NCBI GenBank assembly: GCA_025453595.1
Contig: JALOQB010000084.1
Coordinates: forward strand, 1-53,783
Direction of reading: 5' to 3'
Source: Polyangiaceae bacterium
Lineage (GTDB): Bacteria; Myxococcota_A; Polyangia; Polyangiales; Polyangiaceae
DNA length: 53,783 nt
The notes beneath the pieces were generated by a model, which made no database searches, had not been told where the DNA came from, and saw nothing but the letters and a program-made list of their open reading frames with translations. The position numbers and the translations under genes are program-made. Below are positions 36,780 through 45,037 of this stretch, piece after piece; position 1 is the first letter of the stretch, and each line of letters opens with the position of its first letter.

Positions 36780-38020
36780 CTGTCCAGCGCCACGGACAGA
36801 ACCTCTCCAGGAAGCGCCGGGAACACCTCCCCGAAGGTCGGAGCTGAGGCTTCCGCCGTCCGGATGTAGACCAGCGTGGTCTTGAGGTCTTCGTGGCCAG
36901 CAGCCAGGTGCACCTTCGTCGGGTTGTCACCGCGCACCGCGCGCCAGGTGATCCCCGTCGCCCGCAGGTCGTACCAGGTCAGCCGCTTCAGGGTCTTGTG
37001 CTTCGGGTCGACGAACAGGGCCGCCCGGGTGACCCCGGCCCACCCCACGTACTTCCGGAGGCGCTCGCTCAGGTCCTCCTCGGGGGGCATGGTGACGAGA
37101 CGCCCCTGGCGCCCCTGCTCTTTCGCCAGCACCGCCAGGAGCGGGCGGAGCGCGGGCTCGATGGGGACCAGCCGCACCGTCCCGGTCTTGGTGTCCTTGG
37201 CCTCCCCTTCGTCATCGAGGGCCTGGTGGACGTGGAAGACACCGTGCTCCTCGTTGACGTCTGCCCAGTCGAGGGCCGCCAGCTCGCCCGGGCGGGTGTA
37301 GGTGTAGACAGCCAGGGTGATCAGCCGCTTCCAGCGCAGAGGGACGCGAGGGCACCGCAGGATCGCCAGCAGCTCCGAGGGGTAGAGGAACTGCTTCGCC
37401 TTGGGGCGTCCGCGGTCCGGACCCCGAACCCCAGCGGCAGGGTTGTCCTCCCGCACCCGCAGCTCCAAGCGCTTGCTCCCGCAGGCCTCCTTCATCGCGT
37501 GGGCCAGCAGCGCCCAGACGTGCCCTGCGGAGCGCCAGGACATCTCCCCCGCCCTCACCCGGGTGTCGAGCTGCGCCACGAAGGTCTCGAGGTCCTTGCG
37601 GGTGATGTCCGCCACGAGGCGAGACCCGAAGACCGGAAGAAGGTGCTCCTGGAAGCGGCTCTGCTCCTGGCGGGTACCCTTGATGCCACGCTCCAGCCGA
37701 TGATCGAGGTACCGTAGGAACCAGCCCTGGAAGCGTTCAGCGTCGGGGGCGGGCGGGGGTTTGATGGGGACCTTGACCCATCCCTCGGCGCGAGCTCGAT
37801 CTGACAGCTCCCGGGCCATCCTCCGCCCCTCCCGCCGGCTCACCTTGCCCAGGAGGATCCGGGGGCGGGTGCCATCCACAAGGGAGATCCGGGCATGCAC
37901 AACCCCCTCCTTTGAAACCTCGATGGTGCCGGTGACCCTGGAGCGGCCAGCGCCGCTGCGCGGCAGGGGGCCAGCGGTGGGGGGGGCTGGCTTGGTGGGG
38001 GAGGGCTTGGGCAGTGTCAT
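36692..38020 (-). CDS. int: Tyrosine integrase whose C-terminus crosses the attachment core
   Basis: 442 residues in the integrated state. Catalytic positions: R243 (TYTRPGEL), K278 (TKTG), R353 in WYDLRATG (Tyr350 where His is usual), H376 (AAGHED) and nucleophile Y385 (LVYIRT). The N-terminal AP2-like and core-binding parts span about 28-190. Residues 431-437 (ASPAGFE) are encoded by the core repeat and the last five (PALQP) plus the stop lie antisense within tRNA-Glu. In an excised circle the same frame continues across the core into 52819-52493 and gains 108 residues, giving about 545. The start ATG at 38020 opens with MTLPKPSPTK; the upstream open frame lacks support. Confidence 0.94.
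   Translation of the reverse strand: MTLPKPSPTKPAPPTAGPLPRSGAGRSRVTGTIEVSKEGVVHARISLVDGTRPRILLGKVSRREGRRMARELSDRARAEGWVKVPIKPPPAPDAERFQGWFLRYLDHRLERGIKGTRQEQSRFQEHLLPVFGSRLVADITRKDLETFVAQLDTRVRAGEMSWRSAGHVWALLAHAMKEACGSKRLELRVREDNPAAGVRGPDRGRPKAKQFLYPSELLAILRCPRVPLRWKRLITLAVYTYTRPGELAALDWADVNEEHGVFHVHQALDDEGEAKDTKTGTVRLVPIEPALRPLLAVLAKEQGRQGRLVTMPPEEDLSERLRKYVGWAGVTRAALFVDPKHKTLKRLTWYDLRATGITWRAVRGDNPTKVHLAAGHEDLKTTLVYIRTAEASAPTFGEVFPALPGEVLSVALDSQEEDGSETLENGSKSWASPAGFEPALQP
36710..36731. repeat. attL core repeat
   Basis: A 22-bp sequence from TTCGAATCCC to GGGGACGCC, covering the tRNA-Glu T-loop to discriminator plus two bases. Identical to 52820-52841; the flanks differ on both sides (G against C on the left, CAAG against ACCT on the right). 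On the complementary strand it also encodes residues 431-437 of the integrase. Confidence 0.95.
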
Positions 38021-38187
38021 GGGGTGTCTTCTCTTTGTCTCTCTGTGGTGTAAAGAAGGGGTTTCTAAGGTGAAAGAAGAGGTTTTATAGGGAGAATTTT
38101 CCTTCTCTTTTCCCTCTCCCCAACTCTCCCTAGCCCCCCGCTGGCCTCCCCCTGACGAAGACCAGAATGGGTTTATTGTGACCCTCT

Positions 38188-39714
38188 TTAGGCGCAGGGT
38201 CGCTGCGGCGCCCCCAAAGGCGCGGCTGTGGCGGGCCCCCGCCACCAGCAGGGCTCTAAGTTCTCTTCGTCGCCAGGGTCAGGGGTGGCGGCGGGGTCCG
38301 CCACGACGAGGAAGGCGTGACCCTTGCCCCTCTTGGCGGTATCGGCTGCGAGGTAGCCGCGTTCCACCAGCGCCTGGAGCGCTGCGAGCGCGGCCTTGGG
38401 CTGGGCGAAGGGGCCCTTGCCGTAGCGTGCGAGCTGGGCGGGGGTGACCCGCTCCCACCCCTTGCGCTCGATGACCTCCCAGGCCCGCTGCGCCTGGCGA
38501 TCCTCCTCGGAAGCGGCCATCTCGACGTTGAACGTGTGCTGCGCGTGGGCGAGGAAGTACTGCCCCAGGACGATGGCCTTCTCGACGGTGGCGACCTCGA
38601 TGCTCTCGACGTTCGCCTCCGGGTGATCCGCAAGGTGCAAGAGCCCGGCGAGCCGAGCCACGGCGCCGCGCCATTTTCCCGCCCAGTCGCGCATGCCATC
38701 CAGCTCGCCCCCCGGACCCATCCCGGCTTCGACGGGGCGGTTTGCTTCCAGGAAGCAGCGGGAGGCCTCGGGTGTAAAGCTGAGCACGCCCTCGTGCTGC
38801 CGCTGCTGTCGGGCCAACGTGAGGACGCTGCGCTCGTAAGCGCCTCGGACGAGGGGATCGATGGGAGGCGTCTCCAGGGTGCGGCTCCCGATGAGGCTGC
38901 GCGGGTAGCTGTAGAGAAACCTCCCCCACATCCCCCGCCCCCGCAGGTCGGGGCGCTTGGCCAGCGCCTGGATGACAGAGGGCTGGACGGCCAGCGCCAG
39001 CGTCAGCAGCGGGGCGCGCAGGAAGACCGGCTCCCGGAGGGTCCTGTCGACGTAGTAACTCCCCCCGTCGTGCCCCTTCAGGAATACCCCCACGTTGGCA
39101 CGCCCATCCTTGGCGTAGATCCCCGTGGCGATGTCGAAGACGGTGCCCTCCTCGGAGGCCAGCGTCATGCGTTCGCCCTGTTGCTCCAGGACCACCGCCA
39201 TTTTTTCGGGGGTGATGTCATCTGTCAGCCATCGGGGGCGCGCGGGGAGGCGGGGCTCCTTGCCTTTCTTGTCTTTCTTGTCGGCGGCTTCCTCTGCCTT
39301 CTTGCACGTCTCCTTCCACTGCTCCACCAACTCCGCTTCATGCTGGTAGATCGGCGCGAACATCTTCCGGAAGGTGGCGCTCTTGTTCTCGCCGGGGCCC
39401 ATGGCGGCAGCGATGTACAGGTTCAACGGTTCGGTCCAGTCGGGGCGAGGCTTCACCCTGGCCAGGCGCATGCACGCGGTAGCCAGCACCCCCAGCGCCA
39501 GCACCCCGGGCAGATCGACAGCAACCTCGAGCGAGGCTGCTACCTGCTCGACGTAGCAGCGGATGCTTTCCGGGAGCACCTCGACGGGGAAGGCCGGGAG
39601 GTCCCGGGTCGTCTCGAAGGACCGCCGGGTGGCTCGGGGGCGCGCCCCGGAGGCCGGTGGCGCGGGGGGGGGCGGAGTCACGCGCTGCGCCCCGTCGAGG
39701 TAGTTACGCGGCAT
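38188..39714 (-). CDS. DUF3987-family ATPase-like replication protein
   Basis: 508 residues. The body matches DUF3987 (YfjI-like) proteins of phages and plasmids: PVEVLPESIRCYVEQVAAS, a P-loop-like GPGENKSA (106-113), SEEGTVFDI and RGRGMWGRFLYSYP. These usually sit beside primases and are thought to act in replication. The last 100 residues contain a wing-helix-like module, WERVTPAQLARYGKGPF, shared with the protein at 45038. The start MPRNYLDG at 39714 overlaps the primase stop by 11 nt, suggesting coupling. It ends with TAA 167 nt before the integrase start. Confidence 0.85.
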   Translation of the reverse strand: MPRNYLDGAQRVTPPPPAPPASGARPRATRRSFETTRDLPAFPVEVLPESIRCYVEQVAASLEVAVDLPGVLALGVLATACMRLARVKPRPDWTEPLNLYIAAAMGPGENKSATFRKMFAPIYQHEAELVEQWKETCKKAEEAADKKDKKGKEPRLPARPRWLTDDITPEKMAVVLEQQGERMTLASEEGTVFDIATGIYAKDGRANVGVFLKGHDGGSYYVDRTLREPVFLRAPLLTLALAVQPSVIQALAKRPDLRGRGMWGRFLYSYPRSLIGSRTLETPPIDPLVRGAYERSVLTLARQQRQHEGVLSFTPEASRCFLEANRPVEAGMGPGGELDGMRDWAGKWRGAVARLAGLLHLADHPEANVESIEVATVEKAIVLGQYFLAHAQHTFNVEMAASEEDRQAQRAWEVIERKGWERVTPAQLARYGKGPFAQPKAALAALQALVERGYLAADTAKRGKGHAFLVVADPAATPDPGDEENLEPCWWRGPATAAPLGAPQRPCA

Positions 39715-41674
39715 TGCAAGAGCCCCTTTCGTGGGCGTCGTACACGTCAAGGTCACCCCGGGAGAGCAGCTCGCGGCGCAGCGCCAAAGCGAGCCGATCT
39801 TCCTGTTCGGAACGACCGATCTGGAGCACCACGCGGGAGCGCGGTGGGATGCACTGGGAGAGGGTCCGCAGGTTCGTGCTACCAAGCACGCCCAGCATGG
39901 CCGGTGGAGCTTCGTTCGCGTCGCTGACGCTGCTGGCCAGCGCCAGGAAGTCGAGCACACGGGAGGTGATCACCACATCGAGGGCGCGACGCTGGGGGGG
40001 CTGGCGGTTGAGCAGTTGCCGGGCGGTGTGGTCGGCCAGCACGAGGCCGCGGGTGTGGTGGCCGGAAGGGGACAGGGCCCGCCCGGTCTCCGGGCAGACC
40101 GCCCGAAGCGAACGCACCTCGCCCTCCAGGTCGACCAGCGGAACCAGCAGCCGGTGACCCGTCTCTATCCAGGACTTCCCTACATCATCGACGGCCCATG
40201 AGGGGAGCGGCGCGTCAGCGGGGATGATTCCGGCGAGGCTGAACAGGTCGACGCCTCCAAGGTCGATCTCGTGGCGTAGCAGCGCGTCTCGCATGGTGTC
40301 CGGAAGCGGCTCGACAGGGCCCTCCTCCGTCGCGTCTGCAAGGCGCTCCAGGGGCTCTGTTCGCGTCCACAGCGCCATCACCTCCTCGACGGGGGGGAAA
40401 GCAAGCGGGGCGGGCGGAGAGGCGCGGCGCGCGGGGGGCTCCGGGAGCACCTCGGGAAACACGGCGCGGACCCACGCCAGTGCCCCCCGGGGGTCGACTC
40501 CTTCGACCTCCATGATCAGGTCAACAACCGTCCGGAACCCCTTGCTGTGCCCCTTGTGGGCGCAACGGTTGTGGGAGCACTTCAACCCGTTACCGACGAT
40601 GGCCACACCGCTGTCAGCCTCGCGGCAGCCGGGGCAGGTGGGGCGGTCTCCGTCGAGCAACCCGAGGCGGGAGAGGACGTCTTGCACGGGTACGTTGCGG
40701 TTGACGACGTCGCAGACCCCTTCCCCCGGGGACGGCGCGCTCGAGCCCCGCTGGGGAGCGCTCCGGGGGGCAGGCCTGGGCGCCGGCGCCGTCCGGGGCG
40801 CCCCCTTGCTCGGGGGGCCCGCGAGTTCCTTGTCGACGTCGGCGCGGCGGTCCTCGGGGAGCATCTCCCGGAGCGCCATCACCAGCCCGCGCAGCTCATC
40901 GAGGGCGAGGCGTCGGGGAGCCTCCGACCCAAGGAAGGCGGTGCGACGGTGGGGACGGTCGGGGTGGTGTGCGCCCTTGCGCTTCACGGTGCCGGGCAGG
41001 AAGCACAAACGTTTCGCTTCGCTGACGCTCGTATCGACCTTGACCACGTCGTCATCGAGGAGGCCCGCCAGGGCGACCAGCGCGGCCTTCACCAGCCGGT
41101 CAGGCTCGCCCTCGGGGGGCATCGGCTCCAACGCCACGAAGAGCGCGCAGCCGTTGCCGCTGAGCCCACCACCGATGGACTCTCCCGGGATGATGCTGGT
41201 CAGGATCACCCGGGCCCGCTCGGCGCGCTCGACGGCGGCCTGCAGCTCGACGCCGGTGGTGCTGATGTTCTTGACCCCGTCTTCGCGCTCCGGGTCCAAG
41301 TCGAAGTACAGCACGCGACGGTGGGTGATGTCGGCGTTCTTGGTGCCCTCCTTGTCGGGGACGACGTGCCAGGCGTCGGGGCCGCGGCGGTGCTGCACGG
41401 CGGGCTTGATCCTGTTGAAGATGGCGTAGACCCCGATGGCTTTGAAGGCGTCGCCCTGGGCGGCGAGGCGCTCGATGACGGCCAGCGTGGCGCCGTGGGC
41501 TGCCATGTTCATGCCGTCTTTCCAGCGGCCATCTCTCGTGTCGCGGGGGGCTTTGAGCACCTGCAGCTCGAAGACCTCGCCCTCCGTCCACCCCAGGAAG
41601 GCGAGGAACCGGCGGAGGTTGGGGGCGAGCCCCTCGGCGGCGGCGGCTTCGAGCTGCTCCAGGAGCGCGCTCAC
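39704..41674 (-). CDS. Primase: AEP/RepB-like domain, zinc finger, degenerate TOPRIM
   Basis: 656 residues. The N-terminal half has a RepB-like archaeo-eukaryotic primase pattern: VLYFDLDPER (D125, D127), SGNGCALFVAL and DTSVSEAKRLCFLPGT. A CHC2-like zinc site follows (C347, C350, C366, C371 in CPGC and CSHNRC). The C-terminal third resembles a TOPRIM region (LLVPLVDLEGEVRSLRAV, LDVVITSRVLDFLALA), but the usual acidic residues are weak. It should make primers for element replication. GTG 41674 is the start because it overlaps the preceding stop as GTGA. Confidence 0.82.
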   Translation of the reverse strand: MSALLEQLEAAAAEGLAPNLRRFLAFLGWTEGEVFELQVLKAPRDTRDGRWKDGMNMAAHGATLAVIERLAAQGDAFKAIGVYAIFNRIKPAVQHRRGPDAWHVVPDKEGTKNADITHRRVLYFDLDPEREDGVKNISTTGVELQAAVERAERARVILTSIIPGESIGGGLSGNGCALFVALEPMPPEGEPDRLVKAALVALAGLLDDDVVKVDTSVSEAKRLCFLPGTVKRKGAHHPDRPHRRTAFLGSEAPRRLALDELRGLVMALREMLPEDRRADVDKELAGPPSKGAPRTAPAPRPAPRSAPQRGSSAPSPGEGVCDVVNRNVPVQDVLSRLGLLDGDRPTCPGCREADSGVAIVGNGLKCSHNRCAHKGHSKGFRTVVDLIMEVEGVDPRGALAWVRAVFPEVLPEPPARRASPPAPLAFPPVEEVMALWTRTEPLERLADATEEGPVEPLPDTMRDALLRHEIDLGGVDLFSLAGIIPADAPLPSWAVDDVGKSWIETGHRLLVPLVDLEGEVRSLRAVCPETGRALSPSGHHTRGLVLADHTARQLLNRQPPQRRALDVVITSRVLDFLALASSVSDANEAPPAMLGVLGSTNLRTLSQCIPPRSRVVLQIGRSEQEDRLALALRRELLSRGDLDVYDAHERGSCNAA

Positions 41675-42030
41675 GAGGCCGACTCCTCGAAGCGGATCCG
41701 CTCCTCCGAGGCAAGGAACCCAAGGGCCTTCTGCTTGGGGGTGACGAACAGGGCTGTAAACCAGCCGGGGCGGTGCCGAATCGACAGGTTCACGGCGCGC
41801 CCAAGCTCCTCCAGCTCTTCCCGCGTCAGGACCCGAACGAAGGCGTCGTGCGGGCGCGGGTCGCTGGCGCGAGGACGGAAGAGCGCGAGCCCGACGCGGT
41901 CGGGATCTTGCCCCTGGAGCAGTCGGGGAGCTTGCTGCTCCGCGATCCGGGCGAGTTCCAAGACCTCCGGCGAGGTGTCCGGGTGGATGTCGCGCTGACG
42001 TCGAGCTCGACGAGAAGACCAGCGCATCAC
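41671..42030 (-). CDS. Hypothetical protein, 119 residues
   Basis: Not recognised. The N-terminus is Arg-rich (MMRWSSRRARRQRD), the middle is helical (PEVLELARIAEQQAPRLL) and the end is mixed (HRPGWFTALFVTPKQKALGFL). It overlaps the primase start (GTGA) and its own ATG overlaps the preceding stop (ATGA), so it is translated with the replication genes. Confidence 0.7.
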   Translation of the reverse strand: MMRWSSRRARRQRDIHPDTSPEVLELARIAEQQAPRLLQGQDPDRVGLALFRPRASDPRPHDAFVRVLTREELEELGRAVNLSIRHRPGWFTALFVTPKQKALGFLASEERIRFEESAS

Positions 42031-42272
42031 CGCGCACCTCCCTCGTCAGCATCCCCAGCTGCAAGCGCTTGGAGGGCGCCCCACAGAACACCCAGCGCGC
42101 GGCGCTGGTCGGGGGTGAGGTCCGCCGCGTGAAGAGTATCGAGGGCGTTATCGACGTGGTGCGCGTTGAGCTCCCTCGCAAAAGGGGTCGCCTCGCCGCA
42201 CAGCTCGAGCAGCTCCCCGTTGCGCTCCGAGGGCTCCTGGAGCCGCTCAAGCAACCATGCCCGTCGCATCAC
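42027..42272 (-). CDS. Hypothetical helical protein, 81 residues
   Basis: Not recognised. It is almost entirely predicted helix (RAWLLERLQEPSERNGELLEL, LTPDQRRALGVLWGALQAL). The stop overlaps the next start and its own start overlaps the stop of the helix-turn-helix gene, in the same coupled run. Confidence 0.65.
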   Translation of the reverse strand: MMRRAWLLERLQEPSERNGELLELCGEATPFARELNAHHVDNALDTLHAADLTPDQRRALGVLWGALQALAAGDADEGGAR

Positions 42273-42622
42273 CGCTGGCCCCCCGGGCGCAGCCCGCTGG
42301 CCGCGAGCTTCGCGGCGATCATGTCACGGCGGTGTGGAGCCTCCGGGGAGGGGGCGCCGCTGGCGCTGGGGTTGGCGCGTAGCCAGGCCTCGACGTCGGA
42401 GCGGAGGGCGATCTTCACCCCACCTTCAACGCGGTGCGGTAGGCCTGCGCGGCAGAGGCGGCGGAAGAGGTTGCGAGGGAGCCCATGTTGCTCGGCGGTC
42501 TCGCAGGTGATGAAGCTCGGCGGAGGTTGCTGCTGGATGACCTGAAGCAGGGGGGCGAGGCCGTTGCCGATCAAAGGCAACACCTGTCCTTGCCCCTCCT
42601 CGCAGGGGGGAGTAGTCTTCAT
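42269..42622 (-). CDS. Helix-turn-helix protein, excisionase-like
   Basis: 117 residues. The middle (about 40-85: TCETAEQHGLPRNLFRRLCR, then VKIALRSDVEAWLRANP) has the layout of MerR/excisionase-type HTH_17 domains, where the second helix reads DNA and a basic wing follows. It could be the recombination directionality factor or a regulator. It starts the block of coupled genes leading to the primase. The start is not firmly fixed; a weak ribosome site precedes 42622. Confidence 0.65.
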   Translation of the reverse strand: MKTTPPCEEGQGQVLPLIGNGLAPLLQVIQQQPPPSFITCETAEQHGLPRNLFRRLCRAGLPHRVEGGVKIALRSDVEAWLRANPSASGAPSPEAPHRRDMIAAKLAASGLRPGGQR

Positions 42623-42908
42623 GAGGCAGATCTTTCATGCGGCGCCTCCCCAGGCAGGGGGGCGCCGCGCTCATTTTGTGGGTGGTAGGGGGTAAGGCCG
42701 CAGCGGGAGACGCTAGAGCGGTACCAAGCTCCGGAAGGCGCTGCTGGGCAAGCGCCAGCGTGCCGCGACGGACGGGGAGGCCGGCGATGAGGGAGGCGAC
42801 GGCGGGGGTACTCAGCTCGAGCGCGGCAGCGGTGCGCTTGAGCCCGTGCTGGTGAACGACGCGCGCAAGCTCGTCGCGCTGCGCTTGGGGAAGGTGCGGC
42901 TTGGTCAT
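42426..42908 (-). CDS. Small helix-turn-helix regulator, 3' end uncertain
   Basis: The first 71 residues form a compact HTH (QRDELARVVHQHGLKRTAAALE, LSTPAVASLIAGLPVRR), Cro-like in size. Codon 72 is TTA (42695-42693). After it the open frame continues 88 residues and overlaps the next gene by 197 nt, with low-complexity sequence. The true product probably ends at codon 71, as if TTA stood for TAA. Otherwise it is 160 residues. Confidence 0.6.
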   Translation of the reverse strand: MTKPHLPQAQRDELARVVHQHGLKRTAAALELSTPAVASLIAGLPVRRGTLALAQQRLPELGTALASPAAALPPTTHKMSAAPPCLGRRRMKDLPHEDYSPLRGGARTGVAFDRQRPRPPASGHPAATSAELHHLRDRRATWAPSQPLPPPLPRRPTAPR

Positions 42909-42962
42909 GCATGCATCCTGGAAGCAGGAAGCACGACAGGCCAAACCAGTTCCCGCAGTTGG

Positions 42963-43613
42963 TTAGGACGATTTTTTCCGCAGCCCCTTTGAACGGCTGT
43001 TCTTCCCAACCCAACCGCGTAGTTGGTTTGGGCTCGGCGCCTTGTCGCCGCTCCAAGTCCGCAGGCGAGATGTCAGCCAGGTGGAAAAGCTGGCGAGGCT
43101 GCGGGCCTGGGTGACGTGGGGATGGAGCAGTTCGTAGAGCACAGCGGCGGCGGAGTAGCGCGTCGCAGGATCGCCTCCTCGTTGCGAGCGAACCCCCTGC
43201 CAGGCCCGGTAGGCTCGACGCCAGGCCCAGGAGGTGATCTTTCCCAGCCCCCGCGGGTCGTGGGCCGCACGGCTCACGACGTCCTCGAGCCAGCGAGCTT
43301 CGGCGCGCTGAGGATCCTCCACCATCAGCTTCCCTTCCAGGCTCATGATGGCTTGGTGGACGCGGCGGGCTACGGCGCCCTCCCCGTCGAGCCCACGCAT
43401 GACGTCGCCCATGCGCTCGATCTTGTCGACTTGGAGCATCATGAATTCGACGTGGAAACCCTTCGAAGCCCCCTGCTTCTTCGGCAGGATGTTGTAGAGG
43501 CCCACAGCGTGGGTGCTGAGCCACTTCTGCAGTTCCTCGCACTCCCGGATGGCGTCCCGGACGCGCCCCTCGTCGAAGGGTGGCGGCTCGGAAATTGGGG
43601 TACGCTTCGGCAT
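42963..43613 (-). CDS. Hypothetical protein, 216 residues
   Basis: Not recognised. Mostly helical, with EECEELQKW-like and KLMVEDPQRAEARWLEDVV segments, a region with many Trp (SWAWRRAYRAWQG) and a basic end (NSRSKGLRKKSS). The start MPKRTPISEPP at 43613 has a purine-rich ribosome site. It ends with TAA. A DNA-associated role is possible from the basic tail only. Confidence 0.65.
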   Translation of the reverse strand: MPKRTPISEPPPFDEGRVRDAIRECEELQKWLSTHAVGLYNILPKKQGASKGFHVEFMMLQVDKIERMGDVMRGLDGEGAVARRVHQAIMSLEGKLMVEDPQRAEARWLEDVVSRAAHDPRGLGKITSWAWRRAYRAWQGVRSQRGGDPATRYSAAAVLYELLHPHVTQARSLASFSTWLTSRLRTWSGDKAPSPNQLRGWVGKNSRSKGLRKKSS

Positions 43614-43704
43614 CTCCTCGGCTCCTGAGGGGAAGGCCCGGATGGGAGGGTGAGAGCTCCCGCCGGGCCGTTGTATCTGGCGAGGATACCAGAGACACCA
43701 CAGG

Positions 43705-44256
43705 TCAGATGGCGCGGCGGGTTTCGATGTCATCGGAGTAGCCCGCGAGCCGCGCCAGGCGCGCGGCGTGGGTGGCGATGCTGGCGCCGTCGTCCATGCC
43801 CCCGATCCGGCCAGCGATCTGGCGCAGCTCGTCTTCGAGGGCGTTCAGGCTGGCGATCAAGCCCCTGGTCTCCGAGGCGATGAACCGCAGGTTCAACTCG
43901 GGCGAGGCCAGGGCCCGCTCGATGCGCCGCGCGCTGTCGCGGGCGCCATCGAAGTCGGACAGCGCCCAGCTCATCTGATGGGCCAGGAAGTCCAGCCCCT
44001 TGGGCAGCGTGGCGGGCTTCTCCTGGCCCTCCTCGACGGCGCGCTCCCGCTCCCCCGACTCGGGGGCCGGCGGGGGAGCGGCAGGGGGTGCGCTGGCAGG
44101 GGGTGCCGCCGGCGGAGCCGATGACGGCGGAGGGGCGGCAGGTGCTGGCGCCCCCGAGGCCTCCTGGGGGGTGACGGAGCGCAGCGTCGAGGGGAGGCGT
44201 CGAGGAAGGCGCTGGGCGCGGGGGGACCGCAGGGGCAGCAGGCGAGCGGCGGACAT
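43705..44256 (-). CDS. Hypothetical protein with Pro/Ala linker and helical C-terminus, 183 residues
   Basis: The Arg-rich start (MSAARLLPLRSPRAQR) is followed by a Pro/Ala/Ser linker (about 45-80) and a long helical part (GLDFLAHQMSWALSDFDGAR, ETRGLIASLNALEDELRQIA). AAGGAGG stands 6 nt before the ATG at 44256, and the ATG overlaps the previous stop (TGATG). Function unknown. Confidence 0.7.
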   Translation of the reverse strand: MSAARLLPLRSPRAQRLPRRLPSTLRSVTPQEASGAPAPAAPPPSSAPPAAPPASAPPAAPPPAPESGERERAVEEGQEKPATLPKGLDFLAHQMSWALSDFDGARDSARRIERALASPELNLRFIASETRGLIASLNALEDELRQIAGRIGGMDDGASIATHAARLARLAGYSDDIETRRAI

Positions 44257-44606
44257 CACGCAACCTCCTTGTCCCCGCTGGCGGGTCCCCGAAGCTCGGA
44301 GGCGATCAGGGGCAGGCGTCGGTTGACCTCGCCCAGGTGTTCGGCGGCGCGAGCCACGGCGCCGCGATCGGCCCCCGGCTCCAGGCTCCAGGTCGTGAGG
44401 AACGACCACGCGGCGTCGAGGTGACGCTGTGCCTCTGCCAGGGCGCGAGCGCGCTCCTCGCTGGGCAGGTAGGGGTTGCTGGCGGTCTTCTCGGCCAGCG
44501 TCAGCAACGCCACGGCGGCGCGGACACGGCGGGAGGAGGGCGAGACGGCGGACGATGGACGGACGGGGGTCTGGACGCTCGGGGAGCGCTGAGTCATAGG
44601 GGACAT
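44256..44606 (-). CDS. Hypothetical helical protein, 116 residues
   Basis: Not recognised. A Ser/Pro-rich N-terminus is followed by helices (VRAAVALLTLAEKTASNPYL, ERARALAEAQRHLDAAWSFL). It is coupled to the gene at 43705-44256. ATG 44606 or 44597 could be the start. Confidence 0.65.
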   Translation of the reverse strand: MSPMTQRSPSVQTPVRPSSAVSPSSRRVRAAVALLTLAEKTASNPYLPSEERARALAEAQRHLDAAWSFLTTWSLEPGADRGAVARAAEHLGEVNRRLPLIASELRGPASGDKEVA

Positions 44607-44636
44607 GTTGACCTCGGGCTAAACGGGGTTGGCCAT

Positions 44637-44668
44637 GAGGCCCGGGTGTTGGAAGCACCGCGGGCCTC
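44637..44668 (-). terminator. Strong hairpin between the RHH gene and its neighbour
   Basis: GAGGCCCGGGTG and CACC-G-CGGGCCTC pair over 12 bp with one bulge and a 7-nt loop. No T tract follows, so it may be an attenuator or processing site rather than a full terminator. It supports the view that the RHH coding region ends before it. Confidence 0.5.
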
Positions 44669-44685
44669 GCTACTTGATGGGTGGG

Positions 44686-44937
44686 TAACTTCTTCTTCGG
44701 CTTGGAGGGGGCACTGCGCCGGGGGGTTTCAGCCCGCAGGGAGGCGAAACCACGAAGAAGCGCAGCGCGAAGAACATCTGCCCTTTTGACGGGCAGATCG
44801 GGGTGCATGGCGGTGAGGTCTTCGGCCAGGTCGTCGAGTTCCTCCATGGTGGAGACCGGAACCCGAACCGAAAGCTGGACGGAGGGGGTGGCTTTGTCCG
44901 AGGGCATCGCCTCGTAGGCTAGAGCAGCAACCGTCAT
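44686..44937 (-). CDS. Ribbon-helix-helix repressor-like protein, end marked by TTA
   Basis: 83 residues to a basic end SKPKKK. SVQLSVRVPVSTMEELDDLA followed by LPVKRADVLRAALLRGFASL is a ribbon-helix-helix pattern: a beta-strand for DNA contact, then two helices. Codon 84 is TTA (44688-44686); with TTA read as Leu the frame would stay open through the hairpin and the whole next gene into 43705. The start may be 44937 or 44907. It lies next to the symmetrical TTGACNGTCAA sites at 44956-45019, which are its likely operators (inference). Confidence 0.65.
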
Positions 44938-44955
44938 GCTCCCAGAGAGTGACAC

Positions 44956-45019
44956 TGGGATGTTTGACTGTCAATGGGTGTAAGGCAACTTTTCATCCCG
45001 TTGACAGTCAACCATCCCA
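44956..45019. promoter_or_regulatory. Divergent operator-promoter with 19-bp inverted arms
   Basis: The arms 44956-44974 and 45001-45019 are inverted copies with one mismatch, separated by 26 nt. Each contains TTGACWGTCAA, itself almost palindromic. On each strand the outward TTGACA can act as the -35 of a divergent promoter, with CACTCT or CAACTT 17 nt on as weak -10 elements. The site lies between the RHH gene (left) and the only plus-strand gene (45038), like a phage switch region. Confidence 0.7.
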
Positions 45020-45037
45020 TCGTCAACTTCTCCCCCC

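Noticed and set aside
43705-44937. A single 410-residue protein joining the RHH part to the gene at 43705
   Set aside because: The middle would overlap a whole well-coupled gene (44256-44606) and a strong hairpin, and looks like an off-frame shadow.
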